Source: Edaphobacter lichenicola
GTDB lineage: Bacteria; Acidobacteriota; Terriglobia; Terriglobales; Acidobacteriaceae
Length of the DNA stretch: 64,000 nucleotides
NCBI RefSeq assembly: GCF_025264645.1
Contig: NZ_CP073696.1
Location: 2,852,001-2,916,000 of the forward strand
Direction: 5' to 3'
Position numbers and translations under genes: made by a program. The notes under the pieces are model-generated. The model worked only from the letters and a program-made list of their open reading frames with translations, was not told where the DNA came from and made no database searches. Positions within the stretch are counted from its first letter, which is position 1. Each line of letters starts with the position of its first letter. Shown here piece after piece: positions 37,461 through 46,235 of the stretch.

Positions 37461-38624
37461 TCATTGATTCGAGAAGGATAGTCTACCGTCTTCGTTGATC
37501 GAAATCTCTGGGATATTGGAAGCCGGCAAATTCAGCGTGTACCGTGTGTGCTTCACTTCTCCTGAACGGATGAGGGCCCCCACCTCCACCAGACCTGCGA
37601 GATCACGAGTCGTGGTGGCTGGAGCCGTCTCCGCGATGGCGCTGTACTTCCTGGCACTCATGCCTCCCTCGAACCCCTCCGGCCCTTCTCGAAGCATCCG
37701 TAACAATACCTTCTCCTGTCTAGCGTTGATACGTCCCTTCACAGCGTCCAGCAATTTAGCTTTGTGAATGACGAAGTCGATCTGAGCGAATGTTCGATAC
37801 TGGGCTTCGAGGGCTGTGGCGGCAAACCAGCGGAGCCACTCCGTAACTTCGTTCGTCTTGTTTGCTTTCTCCAGAGCCCGGTAGTAATCCGCATGGTGCG
37901 CGAGGATCGATCGTGCCAAGGCGACGATGACAGGCTGTCCGAATCCCTGGACGAGCGCCTTTTCAGCAACAGCGCGTCCGATACGACCATTTCCGTCCTC
38001 GAACGGATGGATCGACTCGAAGTAGAGGTGTGCGATGCCTCCTCGCGTCAGTGCCGGCAACGCAGATGAGGTTCCGGGCGCAGTGCCATTGAACCACTCC
38101 AGGAACGCTCCCATCTCCTGCGGCACGCGAGGCGAAGGCGGAGCCTCGAAGTGGACTCTTGGAGAGTAGCTAGCCCCCGATACCACTTGCATCGGTTCAT
38201 CGCTGGTTCGGTAACGGCCAACATCTCGAAGGTCACCTCTTTCCGAGACGACCATACGATGCCAAGAAAACAACCGATCTTCGGTCAGTGATTCATCAAC
38301 GCCTCGGTAGAGGTCGACCATTAGTTCCGAAATACCCTGTTCAGCCGGCTGGACCTTGCGACGGTCGGAGAGAAAACCCAGTTGCCGCTGTATGGAAGAT
38401 TGGACGCTGGCGCGATTCAACATCTCACCCTCGATTTCTGAGGTGGTCAAGGCTTCAACACTCATCGCATCCACGAGCAGTTGCTGCTGAGCGTTCTCAT
38501 CTAGATGTTTTGCTGATCCAATGAGGACTCCCGTGCCCCGCAAGAATGCGGCTTCGGCTTTCGCGAAGGACCTCTCTTCCCAACGGAAATCGGGCCAGTC
38601 GGCCTGTTGCCAATTCCAGCGCAT
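37461..38624 (-). CDS. Fic family protein with C-terminal winged helix
   Basis: 387 residues. An N-terminal DUF4172-like part carries the inhibitory motif TSEIEGE (about residue 63). The Fic core has the active-site loop HPFEDGNGRIGRA at about 220-232, complete with the catalytic His and the nucleotide-binding Gly, Asn and Arg residues. The C-terminal 90 residues look like a winged helix (VLLRMLREGPEGF, MSARKYSAIAETAPATTTRDLAGL). Fic enzymes transfer AMP or other nucleotide groups to target proteins; the self-inhibitory helix suggests regulated activity. GATTGATA repeats overlap its start codon and may be its own operator. It is the outermost gene of the right island. Confidence 0.94.
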   Translation of the reverse strand: MRWNWQQADWPDFRWEERSFAKAEAAFLRGTGVLIGSAKHLDENAQQQLLVDAMSVEALTTSEIEGEMLNRASVQSSIQRQLGFLSDRRKVQPAEQGISELMVDLYRGVDESLTEDRLFSWHRMVVSERGDLRDVGRYRTSDEPMQVVSGASYSPRVHFEAPPSPRVPQEMGAFLEWFNGTAPGTSSALPALTRGGIAHLYFESIHPFEDGNGRIGRAVAEKALVQGFGQPVIVALARSILAHHADYYRALEKANKTNEVTEWLRWFAATALEAQYRTFAQIDFVIHKAKLLDAVKGRINARQEKVLLRMLREGPEGFEGGMSARKYSAIAETAPATTTRDLAGLVEVGALIRSGEVKHTRYTLNLPASNIPEISINEDGRLSFSNQ

Positions 38625-38677
38625 GATTGATAAACGTCCAGTCTATCAATCAATAATAGCGCACATGATGATTGATA
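38625..38677. promoter_or_regulatory. GATTGATA repeats overlapping the Fic start
   Basis: GATTGATA at 38625-38632 (next to the Fic start), its complement TATCAATC at 38644-38651 and GATTGATA again at 38670-38677. The position suggests an operator, possibly bound by the Fic winged-helix domain. Confidence 0.45.
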
Positions 38678-38724
38678 AGAGATGCTAATGCTATTCGTAG
38701 GTCTTCAGGCAGTTCGTGCATTCT

Positions 38725-38763
38725 GTGACAATGTAGCGCTCTAACCAACTGAGCTACGTCCCT
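38725..38763 (-). pseudogene. 5' half of a tRNA-Asp(GUC) gene
   Basis: Read on the minus strand: acceptor strand AGGGACG, D arm GCTCAGTTGGTTAGAGC, anticodon stem CTACA and loop TTGTCAC with anticodon GTC. The 3' side of the anticodon stem (TGTAG), T arm and acceptor are replaced by unrelated sequence. A break exactly at the anticodon loop is the usual crossover point of tRNA-targeting integrases. Confidence 0.7.
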
Positions 38764-39067
38764 AAGAAGCTTTTCAACAACGTGGATTAAAGTCACATAG
38801 AATCAAGCGTTTCGCAGCTTTCGCCGATTTCGGTCTTTTCTACCTTGTCGCTGCTGTGGACTCAGTTTCGGGGCTAAGGTGGCGACTGGCGACTCCCATC
38901 TGGGCGGCAGGCGATGGCTGCCGTTCAAGATCTGGCCTTGGAGAACGAGAGCGGATTTGGTGTCCACAGCGCCATGTCACCGACAAAAACTTCGACGGAA
39001 ACGAGCTTACTTCCCGAAGAGGCACTCCTCAGCTACGCGCGTCTGACGATTAGGACAGGCAATGAGG
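38764..39067. other. Gene-free stretch
   Basis: About 300 bases between the tRNA fragment and the SIR2-like gene end. No convincing feature is visible. Confidence 0.4.
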
Positions 39068-40072
39068 CTAAACCCATTCTTCAACCTTCTGAGGCTCCCA
39101 CACACACTTCTGCCCCGAACGGAGCACGCCTTCGATGCGTTGAGCGGAAGCTCGATCCGGATTGACAATGCAAACCCGCGCCGGCCCCGTAGCTCCTTTT
39201 CGCTTCGGGCTGGCGGGGAGACCTTCGCTTTGGTTGTAAAACCCGCATCGCATGATGAACTGGGCCTGGAGGTCAGAACCGGGCAGCGAGTAGCCAAGAA
39301 AGAAAACCTCAGGAGCGACACTCAGCGCCTCCACACAGGAGCGCCAGACTGACTTTGAAATGGGACGGCTGAAGTCCTTCAGATATTGCGGAGGAACAAT
39401 AAGCGGGGTGTACCGGCGACCGGTCTTCGAAACGATATGCCTTGGATGTACGAACGCTTGGACTGCCGGATACTCTTTAGTGCGCTTGTGAAGGGTGACG
39501 CGCTTTTCCTCTGCCACCTTTGCAATTTGGTCTTCTTCATACCAATTGAGCGATCCATGAGGCTTCAGAAGAATCGGGCCTTCCGACGCTTTTCCAAGTC
39601 CATAGTTCTCAGGAGCAACGTCTCCTCCAAACAACATCTCATCCAGAATGAGATCCCAATTGAAGGAGACTACCACTGCCTTTTCACGGATGACGCGCTC
39701 CGCAAATCTTTTGAGCCATTCGGGTTCACCGGATTCTTGGAAGAGCTCATGAAACCACTTTGCGATCTCGGTCAGTAGTTCTTCTCGCGCGTCAATCAGG
39801 TCGGCTTTCGTAAAGTTGCCAGTTGTTGTTCGTGAGGAGTCGAACATCTCCAAGTTGACAGCGATTTGTGTGAGTAGATCTTCGATGTATGGGAACGTCG
39901 TGCGTCGTGCCGGTCTGAATCCTGGGTTGTGAAACGAGATCACCTTGGCCAAATTCTCTCGTACTTCCCTTGTCAGACGGTCCCAGACATCCACCAACAG
40001 ATTGGTAGTCATGGGAAAACCCAAGCCCACCGAGAAGCCAGCTCCAACCACATAAACATTCCGACGTTCCAT
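39068..40072 (-). CDS. SIR2-like NAD+-hydrolase domain protein, defence-type
   Basis: 334 residues from ATG 40072, which has GGAGG a few bases upstream; the open frame extends to 40162, but the extra 30 residues overlap the XRE gene and look non-coding. SIR2-family motifs are present: NAD-binding VVGAGFSVGLGFP near the start, VVSFNWDLILDEML (Asn-x-Asp) near 140 and LLKPHGSLNW with the catalytic His near 175. No Zn-ribbon Cys pairs of protein deacetylases are seen. This form resembles the SIR2 domains of antiphage NADases (Thoeris ThsA, DSR), here without a fused sensor domain. It overlaps or abuts an XRE regulator on the same strand, a common layout for a controlled toxic effector. Confidence 0.82.
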   Translation of the reverse strand: MERRNVYVVGAGFSVGLGFPMTTNLLVDVWDRLTREVRENLAKVISFHNPGFRPARRTTFPYIEDLLTQIAVNLEMFDSSRTTTGNFTKADLIDAREELLTEIAKWFHELFQESGEPEWLKRFAERVIREKAVVVSFNWDLILDEMLFGGDVAPENYGLGKASEGPILLKPHGSLNWYEEDQIAKVAEEKRVTLHKRTKEYPAVQAFVHPRHIVSKTGRRYTPLIVPPQYLKDFSRPISKSVWRSCVEALSVAPEVFFLGYSLPGSDLQAQFIMRCGFYNQSEGLPASPKRKGATGPARVCIVNPDRASAQRIEGVLRSGQKCVWEPQKVEEWV

Positions 40073-40118
40073 GGAGCCTCCAGAAAGCAAAACTATGGGG
40101 TTCTCGCCGAAATTGACT

Positions 40119-40397
40119 CTAGCGGATCTTGTCCGGCAGTGCGAAACCAGATAGTTGCTCAACCTGTCGCAAGAAGACTGAGGGCTTCATATCGACCGAA
40201 GCGCAGATATCAAAGATGCTTCGTAGGGACGGATTGGTCTTCCCCAACTCTATGAGGCTGATGAAGGCGCGCTCATAACCAGACTTCGCTGCCAAGGCTT
40301 CCTGACTCATCTTCAGTCGCATCCGATGCTTCCTCAGCAGCTGGCCGAACGCCGCCGAGGGATCTAGATTCGAGCTGTGCTTTGCAGGTGATGCCAC
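40119..40397 (-). CDS. XRE family helix-turn-helix regulator
   Basis: 92 residues with one Cro/C1-type helix-turn-helix at about 15-70: FGQLLRKHRMRLKMSQEALAAKSG, then YERAFISLIELGKTNPSLRSIFDIC. Size and pattern match controller proteins of restriction-modification or toxin units. It lies 46 bases upstream of the SIR2-like gene and should regulate it in one operon. Confidence 0.9.
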   Translation of the reverse strand: MASPAKHSSNLDPSAAFGQLLRKHRMRLKMSQEALAAKSGYERAFISLIELGKTNPSLRSIFDICASVDMKPSVFLRQVEQLSGFALPDKIR

Positions 40398-40594
40398 ACC
40401 TCACTGTGGCACCGCAAGTATATTACGCGCTGCTTATAATACTTGCGGAGGCTAAAACGCTAAGGAATGGGGACTTTCATTCTGAAGCAACGGCGCTTAT
40501 CCTATGGAACGTGTACCTACAGGAACAAGCGTTCAGGTCCCAGGGCCGGCCATCGAATCTCTATTTTTGAGAACCAGACGGGAGCAAGTGCGAG

Positions 40595-40885
40595 ATGCAA
40601 GTCAGGCTTGTAATTTTCCCTAGCGACGACGGGCTGAACGTGGTGATGTGGGGCAAGTGGGCCCAGGGTTCGATGCGTGTTCGGCATTTTGAAACCCGGT
40701 CATCGATGATCGCCACACTTTTGGGCATGGGACTCATATCGTCGACCGAAGCTGAATCCCTTGAGGGCTTCACGTTCGAGGAGTCGTGTCCTCTATTCTC
40801 TGGCGAAGTCAACGACGAGGTGCTCATTGATCACGGGTTTCTCCCCCCCGAATGGTTGATTGACCATCGCTCTGGAAGTATGTAG
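40595..40885 (+). CDS. Hypothetical protein, 96 residues
   Basis: A small soluble frame (MQVRLVIFPSDDGLNVVMWG...) with mixed composition and no repeats, signal peptide or membrane segment. No family is recognised. It lies between the XRE/SIR2 pair and a small minus-strand gene; AGGGAG-like bases are not evident upstream. Confidence 0.55.
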   Translation: MQVRLVIFPSDDGLNVVMWGKWAQGSMRVRHFETRSSMIATLLGMGLISSTEAESLEGFTFEESCPLFSGEVNDEVLIDHGFLPPEWLIDHRSGSM

Positions 40886-40891
40886 GGACCG

Positions 40892-41140
40892 TCAGATTCC
40901 CTCGTGGCGCGATAGCGCCTCGCGGAATAGTCCGATCAAGTAACCGCCATCTTCCGTCAACAAAGCGAGGTCCTTGTTCCGCTGGAAGATGAATAAACAA
41001 AGTTTCGATTCCAGGGATTCGATTTCGGTCTCCAATTCGGAGACTGAGATTCCTAGACGGCGCGCGGCCATCTCGTAGCTCTGCGACTCGGCGAGTATCA
41101 CTGCAGCTTGTTTTTGCTTGAGTTCAATGAAGTCGGACAC
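40892..41140 (-). CDS. Small protein with a LysR-type helix-turn-helix
   Basis: 82 residues. Residues 5-60 read like the winged-helix start of LysR-type regulators (QAAVILAESQSYEMAARRLGISVSELETEIESLE, then LFIFQRNKDLALLTEDG). The ligand-binding domain is absent. It could be a stand-alone DNA-binding protein or the remnant of a LysR gene. Confidence 0.5.
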   Translation of the reverse strand: MSDFIELKQKQAAVILAESQSYEMAARRLGISVSELETEIESLESKLCLFIFQRNKDLALLTEDGGYLIGLFREALSRHEGI

Positions 41141-41257
41141 TTGAAAATCTCCACTTTCGCGCCGATTAAAGAAGCGACACCATTGTGTTTAGCAGGCCGC
41201 AATCTAACCCATAGCTGTCAGCGCTCTTCTCGACACCTCATCGCGAAGGAGCAAGGA

Positions 41258-41731
41258 TCAGACACTCTGGTGGCCGCGTTCCTGTATTACCCAGCGGTTG
41301 CCGTCCGGATCGGAAAAGTCTGCGAAGCTGGCGTAATCTGCGCGCGAAGGATCGAGTCCGGCTTTGAAGCTTCCGTCCCACGCCCCTACAGGCGTCTTAT
41401 GACGGATCGCTCCGACTTCTACCCCACGCTCAAGCAACCGGTTCCGCGCTTCTTCAATATTTGTCACAACAAGATAGACATTCCGAAGAGAACCAGGATC
41501 CGCATCGGTCAGCCCGTGACCGATCTGAATTGAGCATTTGGATCCTGGGGGAGTGAGCTGTACGACGCGGAATGCTTCGTTCGGCGAATAATCCACATCG
41601 AGCGTAAAACCAACCTGATCGACATAGAATCGCAGCGCTCGGTCAACATCGCTCACAGGTAACGATATGACCTCAATTGCAAGCAACGGTGTTCCCACGG
41701 TTCGGCTCCTCCTTAATTTTGAGGGTCTCAC
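41258..41731 (-). CDS. VOC family protein (glyoxalase/bleomycin-resistance fold)
   Basis: 157 residues containing a full vicinal-oxygen-chelate pair of modules: VISLPVSDVDRALRFYVDQVGFTLDVD and VYLVVTNIEEARNRLLERGVEV, ending FSDPDGNRWVIQE with the final metal-ligand-type Glu. The role is unknown; members bind or modify small electrophiles, antibiotics or aromatic compounds. It is the last gene of a minus-strand operon 3 bases after the MOSC-oxidoreductase gene. Confidence 0.9.
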   Translation of the reverse strand: MRPSKLRRSRTVGTPLLAIEVISLPVSDVDRALRFYVDQVGFTLDVDYSPNEAFRVVQLTPPGSKCSIQIGHGLTDADPGSLRNVYLVVTNIEEARNRLLERGVEVGAIRHKTPVGAWDGSFKAGLDPSRADYASFADFSDPDGNRWVIQERGHQSV

Positions 41732-41734
41732 TCA

Positions 41735-43486
41735 TCACAAATCGACCACCACATCGCGAACGGGTTGTGAGCAGCAAACGAGAAGGTTGCCCTCAGCTGG
41801 CCCCTCGAGCGGCGCCGGTTGGTAGGTTATCTCTCCAGAAATCAAGCCACTTTCGCAGTTGTGACAGACACCGGCTCGACACGACCAACGAACTGGCACA
41901 TCGCATGCCTCGGCTAATTCCAAGATGCTCTGGTAGGTCGAACCATTCCAATGCACGGCGATGCCGCTGCGGGCGAAGGAGACGATCGGTCCAACTTTTG
42001 CTTCGTCCTTTGGACGATGTGGAGTTTGCCTCGCTACGCTGACGACACCGGGAGTCATTGATTCGCCGCCGTTGAACATTTCGATATAGATTCGCCCGGA
42101 ATCAACGCCCAAACTTGAGAGCTCCGCTTTCATCTCCGCCATGAAGCGATTTGGCCCACAGAGATAGACATCGGCGTCGCGTGGAACTCCGATATCGGCC
42201 AAGAGGGATCGGGAGATATGACCGGCAGCCTCGAAATCCTTACCGATCTCATCGCGCGGATCTGGTCGGCTATAACAGACATAGCTGCGGCCATGCGGCA
42301 GAGCGGCCACTAAACGACGGACTTCAGCAGAGAACGGATGATGCTGTCGGTCTCGGGCTCCATGCACCCACATAACCCGACGATTCGAGCCGGCTGAAGC
42401 GAGCGCATGCAGCATTGCAAGAACGGGTGTGGCGCCGATACCTGCGCTGAGTAGAACAACAGGCCGTCCCTCAGTGTTCAGGACGAAGCTTCCGCGAGGC
42501 GAACTGACGCTAAGCGAATTACCGATACGAACGTGATCACGCAGCCAAGTTCCAGCCGCGCCCTGTGGTTCGATCTTCACACTGATCCGATATTGCTCCG
42601 CCGACAGCGGTCCTGACAGCGAATAACTGCGAAAGAGTGGTGGTTCCCCATCGGGCCTTGGAATCCGCAACACGATGTACTGACCGGGCAACGCCATCTG
42701 CAGCGCTCGCCCGTCCAGGCTCTTCATAGTGAAGGAAAGAACATCGGCGGACTCTTCCTCGACCGCAGTCACCTGAAGTTGGCTAAACCCTGGTTTCACC
42801 GGATGAGCGGCGGCCTGTGGCACCAATCCCGCATTACCGCTTGTTTGACTCCTAAGAAGAGCCTCAAACGAGGCACGCCATCCTTGGGAGAGCGCCTCGA
42901 TATGTAAAGCCCGCTCCAGTCGCGCGCGGGAATGATCGGGAGAATAGAGAAGAGCGTTGATCTCAGAGACTGTCATGCGCTCCTTGGCCTCTCCGATCTT
43001 CACAATCTCATCCCCTGCACCTACCTCACCCTCCGCCAGAACGCGAAAATAGAACCCAGGCCGTCCGCTAGAGGTCAGCAGCGCCGGCATTCGTGGCTCA
43101 TTCATCCGAATGCCTACTCGATAACACGTCACCCGAGGTTGGGTGATTTCGAAAACCGCGCTGCCGATTTGGTAACGGTCTCCAATGCACACGTCGTGGT
43201 CGGGTAATCCTTCGACCGTGAAGTTCTCACCAAATTGTCCGTGAACGAAATCAGAGCGCCCCAATTCTGTTTGCCAATATGCGTACGACTCGAGCTGATA
43301 AACAAAGACGGCCCGCTGTTCACCACCGTGCCCGGCGAGGTCACCCTGGCCATCTCCTTCGATGTTTAGGCGGCTAACCCGACAGCGCCCCTGTACTGGG
43401 TCCTTCCAGACAGCCGTGTGCACAGTGCGGCCGTTCCACTCGATGTCGCGCGGACGTCCAACGTTTACCGATACAAGCCGAGCCAT
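41735..43486 (-). CDS. MOSC domain fused to ferredoxin reductase and [2Fe-2S] ferredoxin
   Basis: 583 residues. MOSC part (about 1-215, YiiM-like) with the conserved Cys in QPRVTCYRVG; flavin/NAD reductase part (about 235-470) with RSYSLSG (flavin) and GIGATPVLAML (NAD); C-terminal plant-type ferredoxin (about 495-583) with cluster cysteines in SCRAGVCHNCESG and a fourth in VCCSQP. YiiM-like MOSC proteins reduce N-hydroxylated compounds with molybdenum cofactor; the fused chain would deliver electrons from NADH within one polypeptide. It sits between DUF427 (10 bases upstream) and VOC genes, probably as an operon. No molybdenum cofactor genes are in the window. Confidence 0.93.
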   Translation of the reverse strand: MARLVSVNVGRPRDIEWNGRTVHTAVWKDPVQGRCRVSRLNIEGDGQGDLAGHGGEQRAVFVYQLESYAYWQTELGRSDFVHGQFGENFTVEGLPDHDVCIGDRYQIGSAVFEITQPRVTCYRVGIRMNEPRMPALLTSSGRPGFYFRVLAEGEVGAGDEIVKIGEAKERMTVSEINALLYSPDHSRARLERALHIEALSQGWRASFEALLRSQTSGNAGLVPQAAAHPVKPGFSQLQVTAVEEESADVLSFTMKSLDGRALQMALPGQYIVLRIPRPDGEPPLFRSYSLSGPLSAEQYRISVKIEPQGAAGTWLRDHVRIGNSLSVSSPRGSFVLNTEGRPVVLLSAGIGATPVLAMLHALASAGSNRRVMWVHGARDRQHHPFSAEVRRLVAALPHGRSYVCYSRPDPRDEIGKDFEAAGHISRSLLADIGVPRDADVYLCGPNRFMAEMKAELSSLGVDSGRIYIEMFNGGESMTPGVVSVARQTPHRPKDEAKVGPIVSFARSGIAVHWNGSTYQSILELAEACDVPVRWSCRAGVCHNCESGLISGEITYQPAPLEGPAEGNLLVCCSQPVRDVVVDL

Positions 43487-43495
43487 GGCGCTCCT

Positions 43496-44362
43496 CTACG
43501 GCTGACCTTCGGCCGCCACCGGAACGTCAAGGTCGCGATCGGGGCCGTGTGGAATGACATTCTGTCCTGGCTCAAGATGGAGCTGCGCACCTTCAAGTTC
43601 GACGGAGACCATATCTGGCTCGAACGACACGCAGTTTGAAATGCGGCGAACTTCTGGGTAGGCCTCAGGGTATGACCACGCCGCCAGCCGAGCATCGCCG
43701 ATGTCATAGTAACTGCACAGACCTTTGTATGGACAAAAGGTCCGGTGCTGAACAGGCGTCAAGGCCGCCCCATTGATGTCTTCGCGAGTAATGTACCAAC
43801 GCGGCGCGAAGCCGGACTCATAGAGGACTAAGGGTCGCTTTGTTTGGGCGATGATCTGGTCACGATGGCGCACGATCAACTGGCGTGATGACTGTCGGAT
43901 ATCAATACGGTGATAATTATCCGCGGCATGGCCAACGATACGCTCGTCTTCCTCGTAGAAAGCGTCCATAGCGGGCCAAGCAAAGGCGATGTGCCCTTTC
44001 AACTCGCTAGCATACGGTGGCAAGTCAATGTGCTGCCACGCGCCACGCGGCGCACTCTTACCACCCGCTCGCACGGTATACCAGCTGGTTGGTCCAAGGT
44101 CGCGATGACGAGTGGTGTGCTCCATGCGCTCCAGAGTGGAGGGAGCTATGTCATCCTCAGGGAAGTAGGCCATGGGGTAATGGCCGGGTTCGAAAAGCAA
44201 CACGACTTTCTCACTTTCGGCGATCCAAGTTTCCCCGAAACGAACCCTCATGCGCCGCCTCAAAGGTTCGGCATATAACAATCGTTGAGGGAGCGGTTCA
44301 GCTACCAAAAACCGACCAATCGCGCCCGGAGAAAGCGGGCCTTGTTGCCAGGAAAGTCCCAT
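43496..44362 (-). CDS. Two-domain DUF427 protein
   Basis: 288 residues with two DUF427 modules in tandem. Residues about 30-120 include VRFGETWIAESEKVVLLFEPGHYPMAYFPEDDI and SWYTVRAGG; residues about 160-255 include IAQTKRPLVLYESGFAPRWYITREDI and TFCPYKGLCSYYDIG. Function unknown. It is the first gene of a probable operon with the MOSC-oxidoreductase and VOC genes, so a role in the same chemistry is likely. A single-domain relative at 18140 is broken. Confidence 0.9.
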   Translation of the reverse strand: MGLSWQQGPLSPGAIGRFLVAEPLPQRLLYAEPLRRRMRVRFGETWIAESEKVVLLFEPGHYPMAYFPEDDIAPSTLERMEHTTRHRDLGPTSWYTVRAGGKSAPRGAWQHIDLPPYASELKGHIAFAWPAMDAFYEEDERIVGHAADNYHRIDIRQSSRQLIVRHRDQIIAQTKRPLVLYESGFAPRWYITREDINGAALTPVQHRTFCPYKGLCSYYDIGDARLAAWSYPEAYPEVRRISNCVSFEPDMVSVELEGAQLHLEPGQNVIPHGPDRDLDVPVAAEGQP

Positions 44363-44588
44363 TTTGTCCTCCCCTACTGAAGGTTTGAATGTCTTTGCCA
44401 GATGGTACGCCGTTGCACCTGCGGAGAAGAATCATCGCTGTGCGCCTGCAAACCTTAAACGCTCTCAGTGTACACCATTTATAATCGCCTAGACTGGTGT
44501 CCTCATCGCCTTCAATGAAGGCGGTAATAGGTGAATATCGAGCCCTGTAGCGCATCTGACAGGCGTTGTCTGTGAAAGGGATAGTCCA

Positions 44589-45437
44589 ATGATTACGTAT
44601 CATCAAGTCCAAGTAGGCAATCTGAAGATCTTTTACCGAGAAGCTGGAAAGAAGGACGCTCCCGTCATCGTCCTTCTCCACGGATTTCCGACCTCTTCAT
44701 TCATGTTCCGAAACCTGATACCTCTTCTCGCTGAAACCAACTACGTCATTGCGCCGGACTACCCAGGGTTCGGTTTTAGTGACGCTCCTTCGGTCGATGA
44801 ATTCGAGTACACCTTTGATCACCTGGCGAAGGTCATGGAGGAGTTTCTCTTCAAGACCCTTGGCTTAACGAAATTCAGCATTTATGTACAAGACTATGGC
44901 GCTCCGATTGGCTACCGCATTGCCGCAGCGAATCCGAACACGATTGAGAAAATTGTCGTGCAAAATGGCAACGCTTACGTCGTTGGCATAGGCGGAGCCT
45001 TCGACCCCATGAAGCCGTTTTGGGCAAACCGGAACGCGGAGACTGAAGCACCTGTCCGCGGCCTCCTAACCTTAGAAACCACGAAGTTCCAGTACCTGCA
45101 TGGGGCGAAAGATCCGAGCAAAATTAGCCCGGATACCTACACTTTCGATCAAGCGCTGCTGGATCGACCGGGCAACGACGAGATTCAACTCAACCTCCTC
45201 CATAACTATCAATCGAACCCGCCCAAGTACGAAGGTTGGCATGAATTCCTTCGGAAGTACCAGCCTCCTATGCTGATTGTCTGGGGCAAGAACGACCCCT
45301 TCTTTACGGTGGCAGGCGCAGAAGCCTACCTTCAGGACCTGCCCAAGGCGGAGCTTCATCTGCTCGACACGGGACACTTCGCGCTAGAAGAAGAACTCGA
45401 ATTTATAGCGGACAAGATGAAGAGCTTTCTTGCCTAA
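44589..45437 (+). CDS. Alpha/beta hydrolase (epoxide hydrolase/haloalkane dehalogenase group)
   Basis: 282 residues. Oxyanion motif [15 protein letters not shown]; nucleophile Asp in VQDYGAPIG (about residue 104) rather than Ser; acid in WGKNDPF and base His in [10 protein letters not shown]. An Asp nucleophile is characteristic of epoxide hydrolases, dehalogenases and fluoroacetate dehalogenases; which one cannot be told. It should be cytoplasmic. A hairpin terminator follows at 45471. Confidence 0.92.
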   Translation: MITYHQVQVGNLKIFYREAGKKDAPVIVLLHGFPTSSFMFRNLIPLLAETNYVIAPDYPGFGFSDAPSVDEFEYTFDHLAKVMEEFLFKTLGLTKFSIYVQDYGAPIGYRIAAANPNTIEKIVVQNGNAYVVGIGGAFDPMKPFWANRNAETEAPVRGLLTLETTKFQYLHGAKDPSKISPDTYTFDQALLDRPGNDEIQLNLLHNYQSNPPKYEGWHEFLRKYQPPMLIVWGKNDPFFTVAGAEAYLQDLPKAELHLLDTGHFALEEELEFIADKMKSFLA

Positions 45438-45470
45438 CTAGTTCCATACAGCAAAGAGATGCCATCGATG

Positions 45471-45495
45471 AAAGCGCCGGTCGATCCGGCGCTTT
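45471..45495 (+). terminator. Hairpin after the alpha/beta hydrolase gene
   Basis: A perfect 10-base stem AAAGCGCCGG/CCGGCGCTTT with loop TCGAT, ending in TTTGTCGTT; 34 bases after the hydrolase stop. Confidence 0.75.
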
Positions 45496-45588
45496 GTCGT
45501 TCTATGAGAAGAGTGCCGGCCAGTAAAGTCTGTCCCAGGCGAGCTGCTATTCGCGCCCCTTGAATGATGCGACGGTCGCTAGATACTT

Positions 45589-46182
45589 CTACTCATCAAT
45601 CAACGACGGACGAATGAAAGCCAGCAGAATAGCGAAGATCATCGCGAACCCAATGAAGGGGAACTTCAAGGCGACAACAGCTGCCAAAATAAATGCTCCG
45701 AGCGTCGTAAACGCACGGAGGCGAATCGCTCGCAGTTCTCTCGGACTCATCACAGCTTTCTTGGCCTGATGCAAGGTTTCATGCAGGAATGCGCAATAGG
45801 CACTGTCTACCAGAACGAAGACAACTGCGTAGGCACAGACGGGCTCGGGGGAAAACCTCGAATCGGAAACCCAGGCGGTGGAAAATGGGAGGAAAGATAC
45901 AAGGAAGAGATGCACAAAGTTCCACCAAATCAGGCCCGGCGTGGCTTCTTCGGCAAAGCGTAGAAGATGATGATGATTGACCCAAACGATTGCGATGAAC
46001 AGATAACTAACGGCATAGCTTAGCAACATCGGCCAGAGCTGAGCGAGAGCCCGAAACGTAAATTGGTGGGGCGGTTTCAACTCAAGCACCATGACCGTGA
46101 TAATTACAGCGAAGACGCCATCCGAAAACGCAGCCATTCTTTCCGGGGTAGTTCGCCTTGGGTTTGCCACATTGACCTCCAT
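45589..46182 (-). CDS. TMEM175-like (DUF1211) membrane protein, putative potassium channel
   Basis: 197 residues with about six membrane helices. The first helix carries the family signature RMAAFSDGVFAVIITVMVLEL (R-x-x-x-F-S-D). Bacterial TMEM175 proteins are tetrameric potassium-permeable channels of the inner membrane. Other parts, e.g. WVNHHHLLRFAE, also match. It is convergent with the epoxide-hydrolase-type gene, downstream of a strong terminator. Confidence 0.92.
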   Translation of the reverse strand: MEVNVANPRRTTPERMAAFSDGVFAVIITVMVLELKPPHQFTFRALAQLWPMLLSYAVSYLFIAIVWVNHHHLLRFAEEATPGLIWWNFVHLFLVSFLPFSTAWVSDSRFSPEPVCAYAVVFVLVDSAYCAFLHETLHQAKKAVMSPRELRAIRLRAFTTLGAFILAAVVALKFPFIGFAMIFAILLAFIRPSLIDE

Positions 46183-46192
46183 GAGAAAAGAA

Positions 46193-46217
46193 AAGCCTCA
46201 TCCCAAGGATGAGGCTT
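46193..46217 (-). terminator. Hairpin between the alpha/beta hydrolase and TMEM175 genes
   Basis: A perfect 11-base stem AAGCCTCATCC/GGATGAGGCTT with a 3-base loop, followed on the minus strand by TTTCTTTTC; it terminates the hydrolase gene that ends at 46236. Confidence 0.8.
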
Positions 46218-46235
46218 CTTTCCGGCAGCAGCAAC

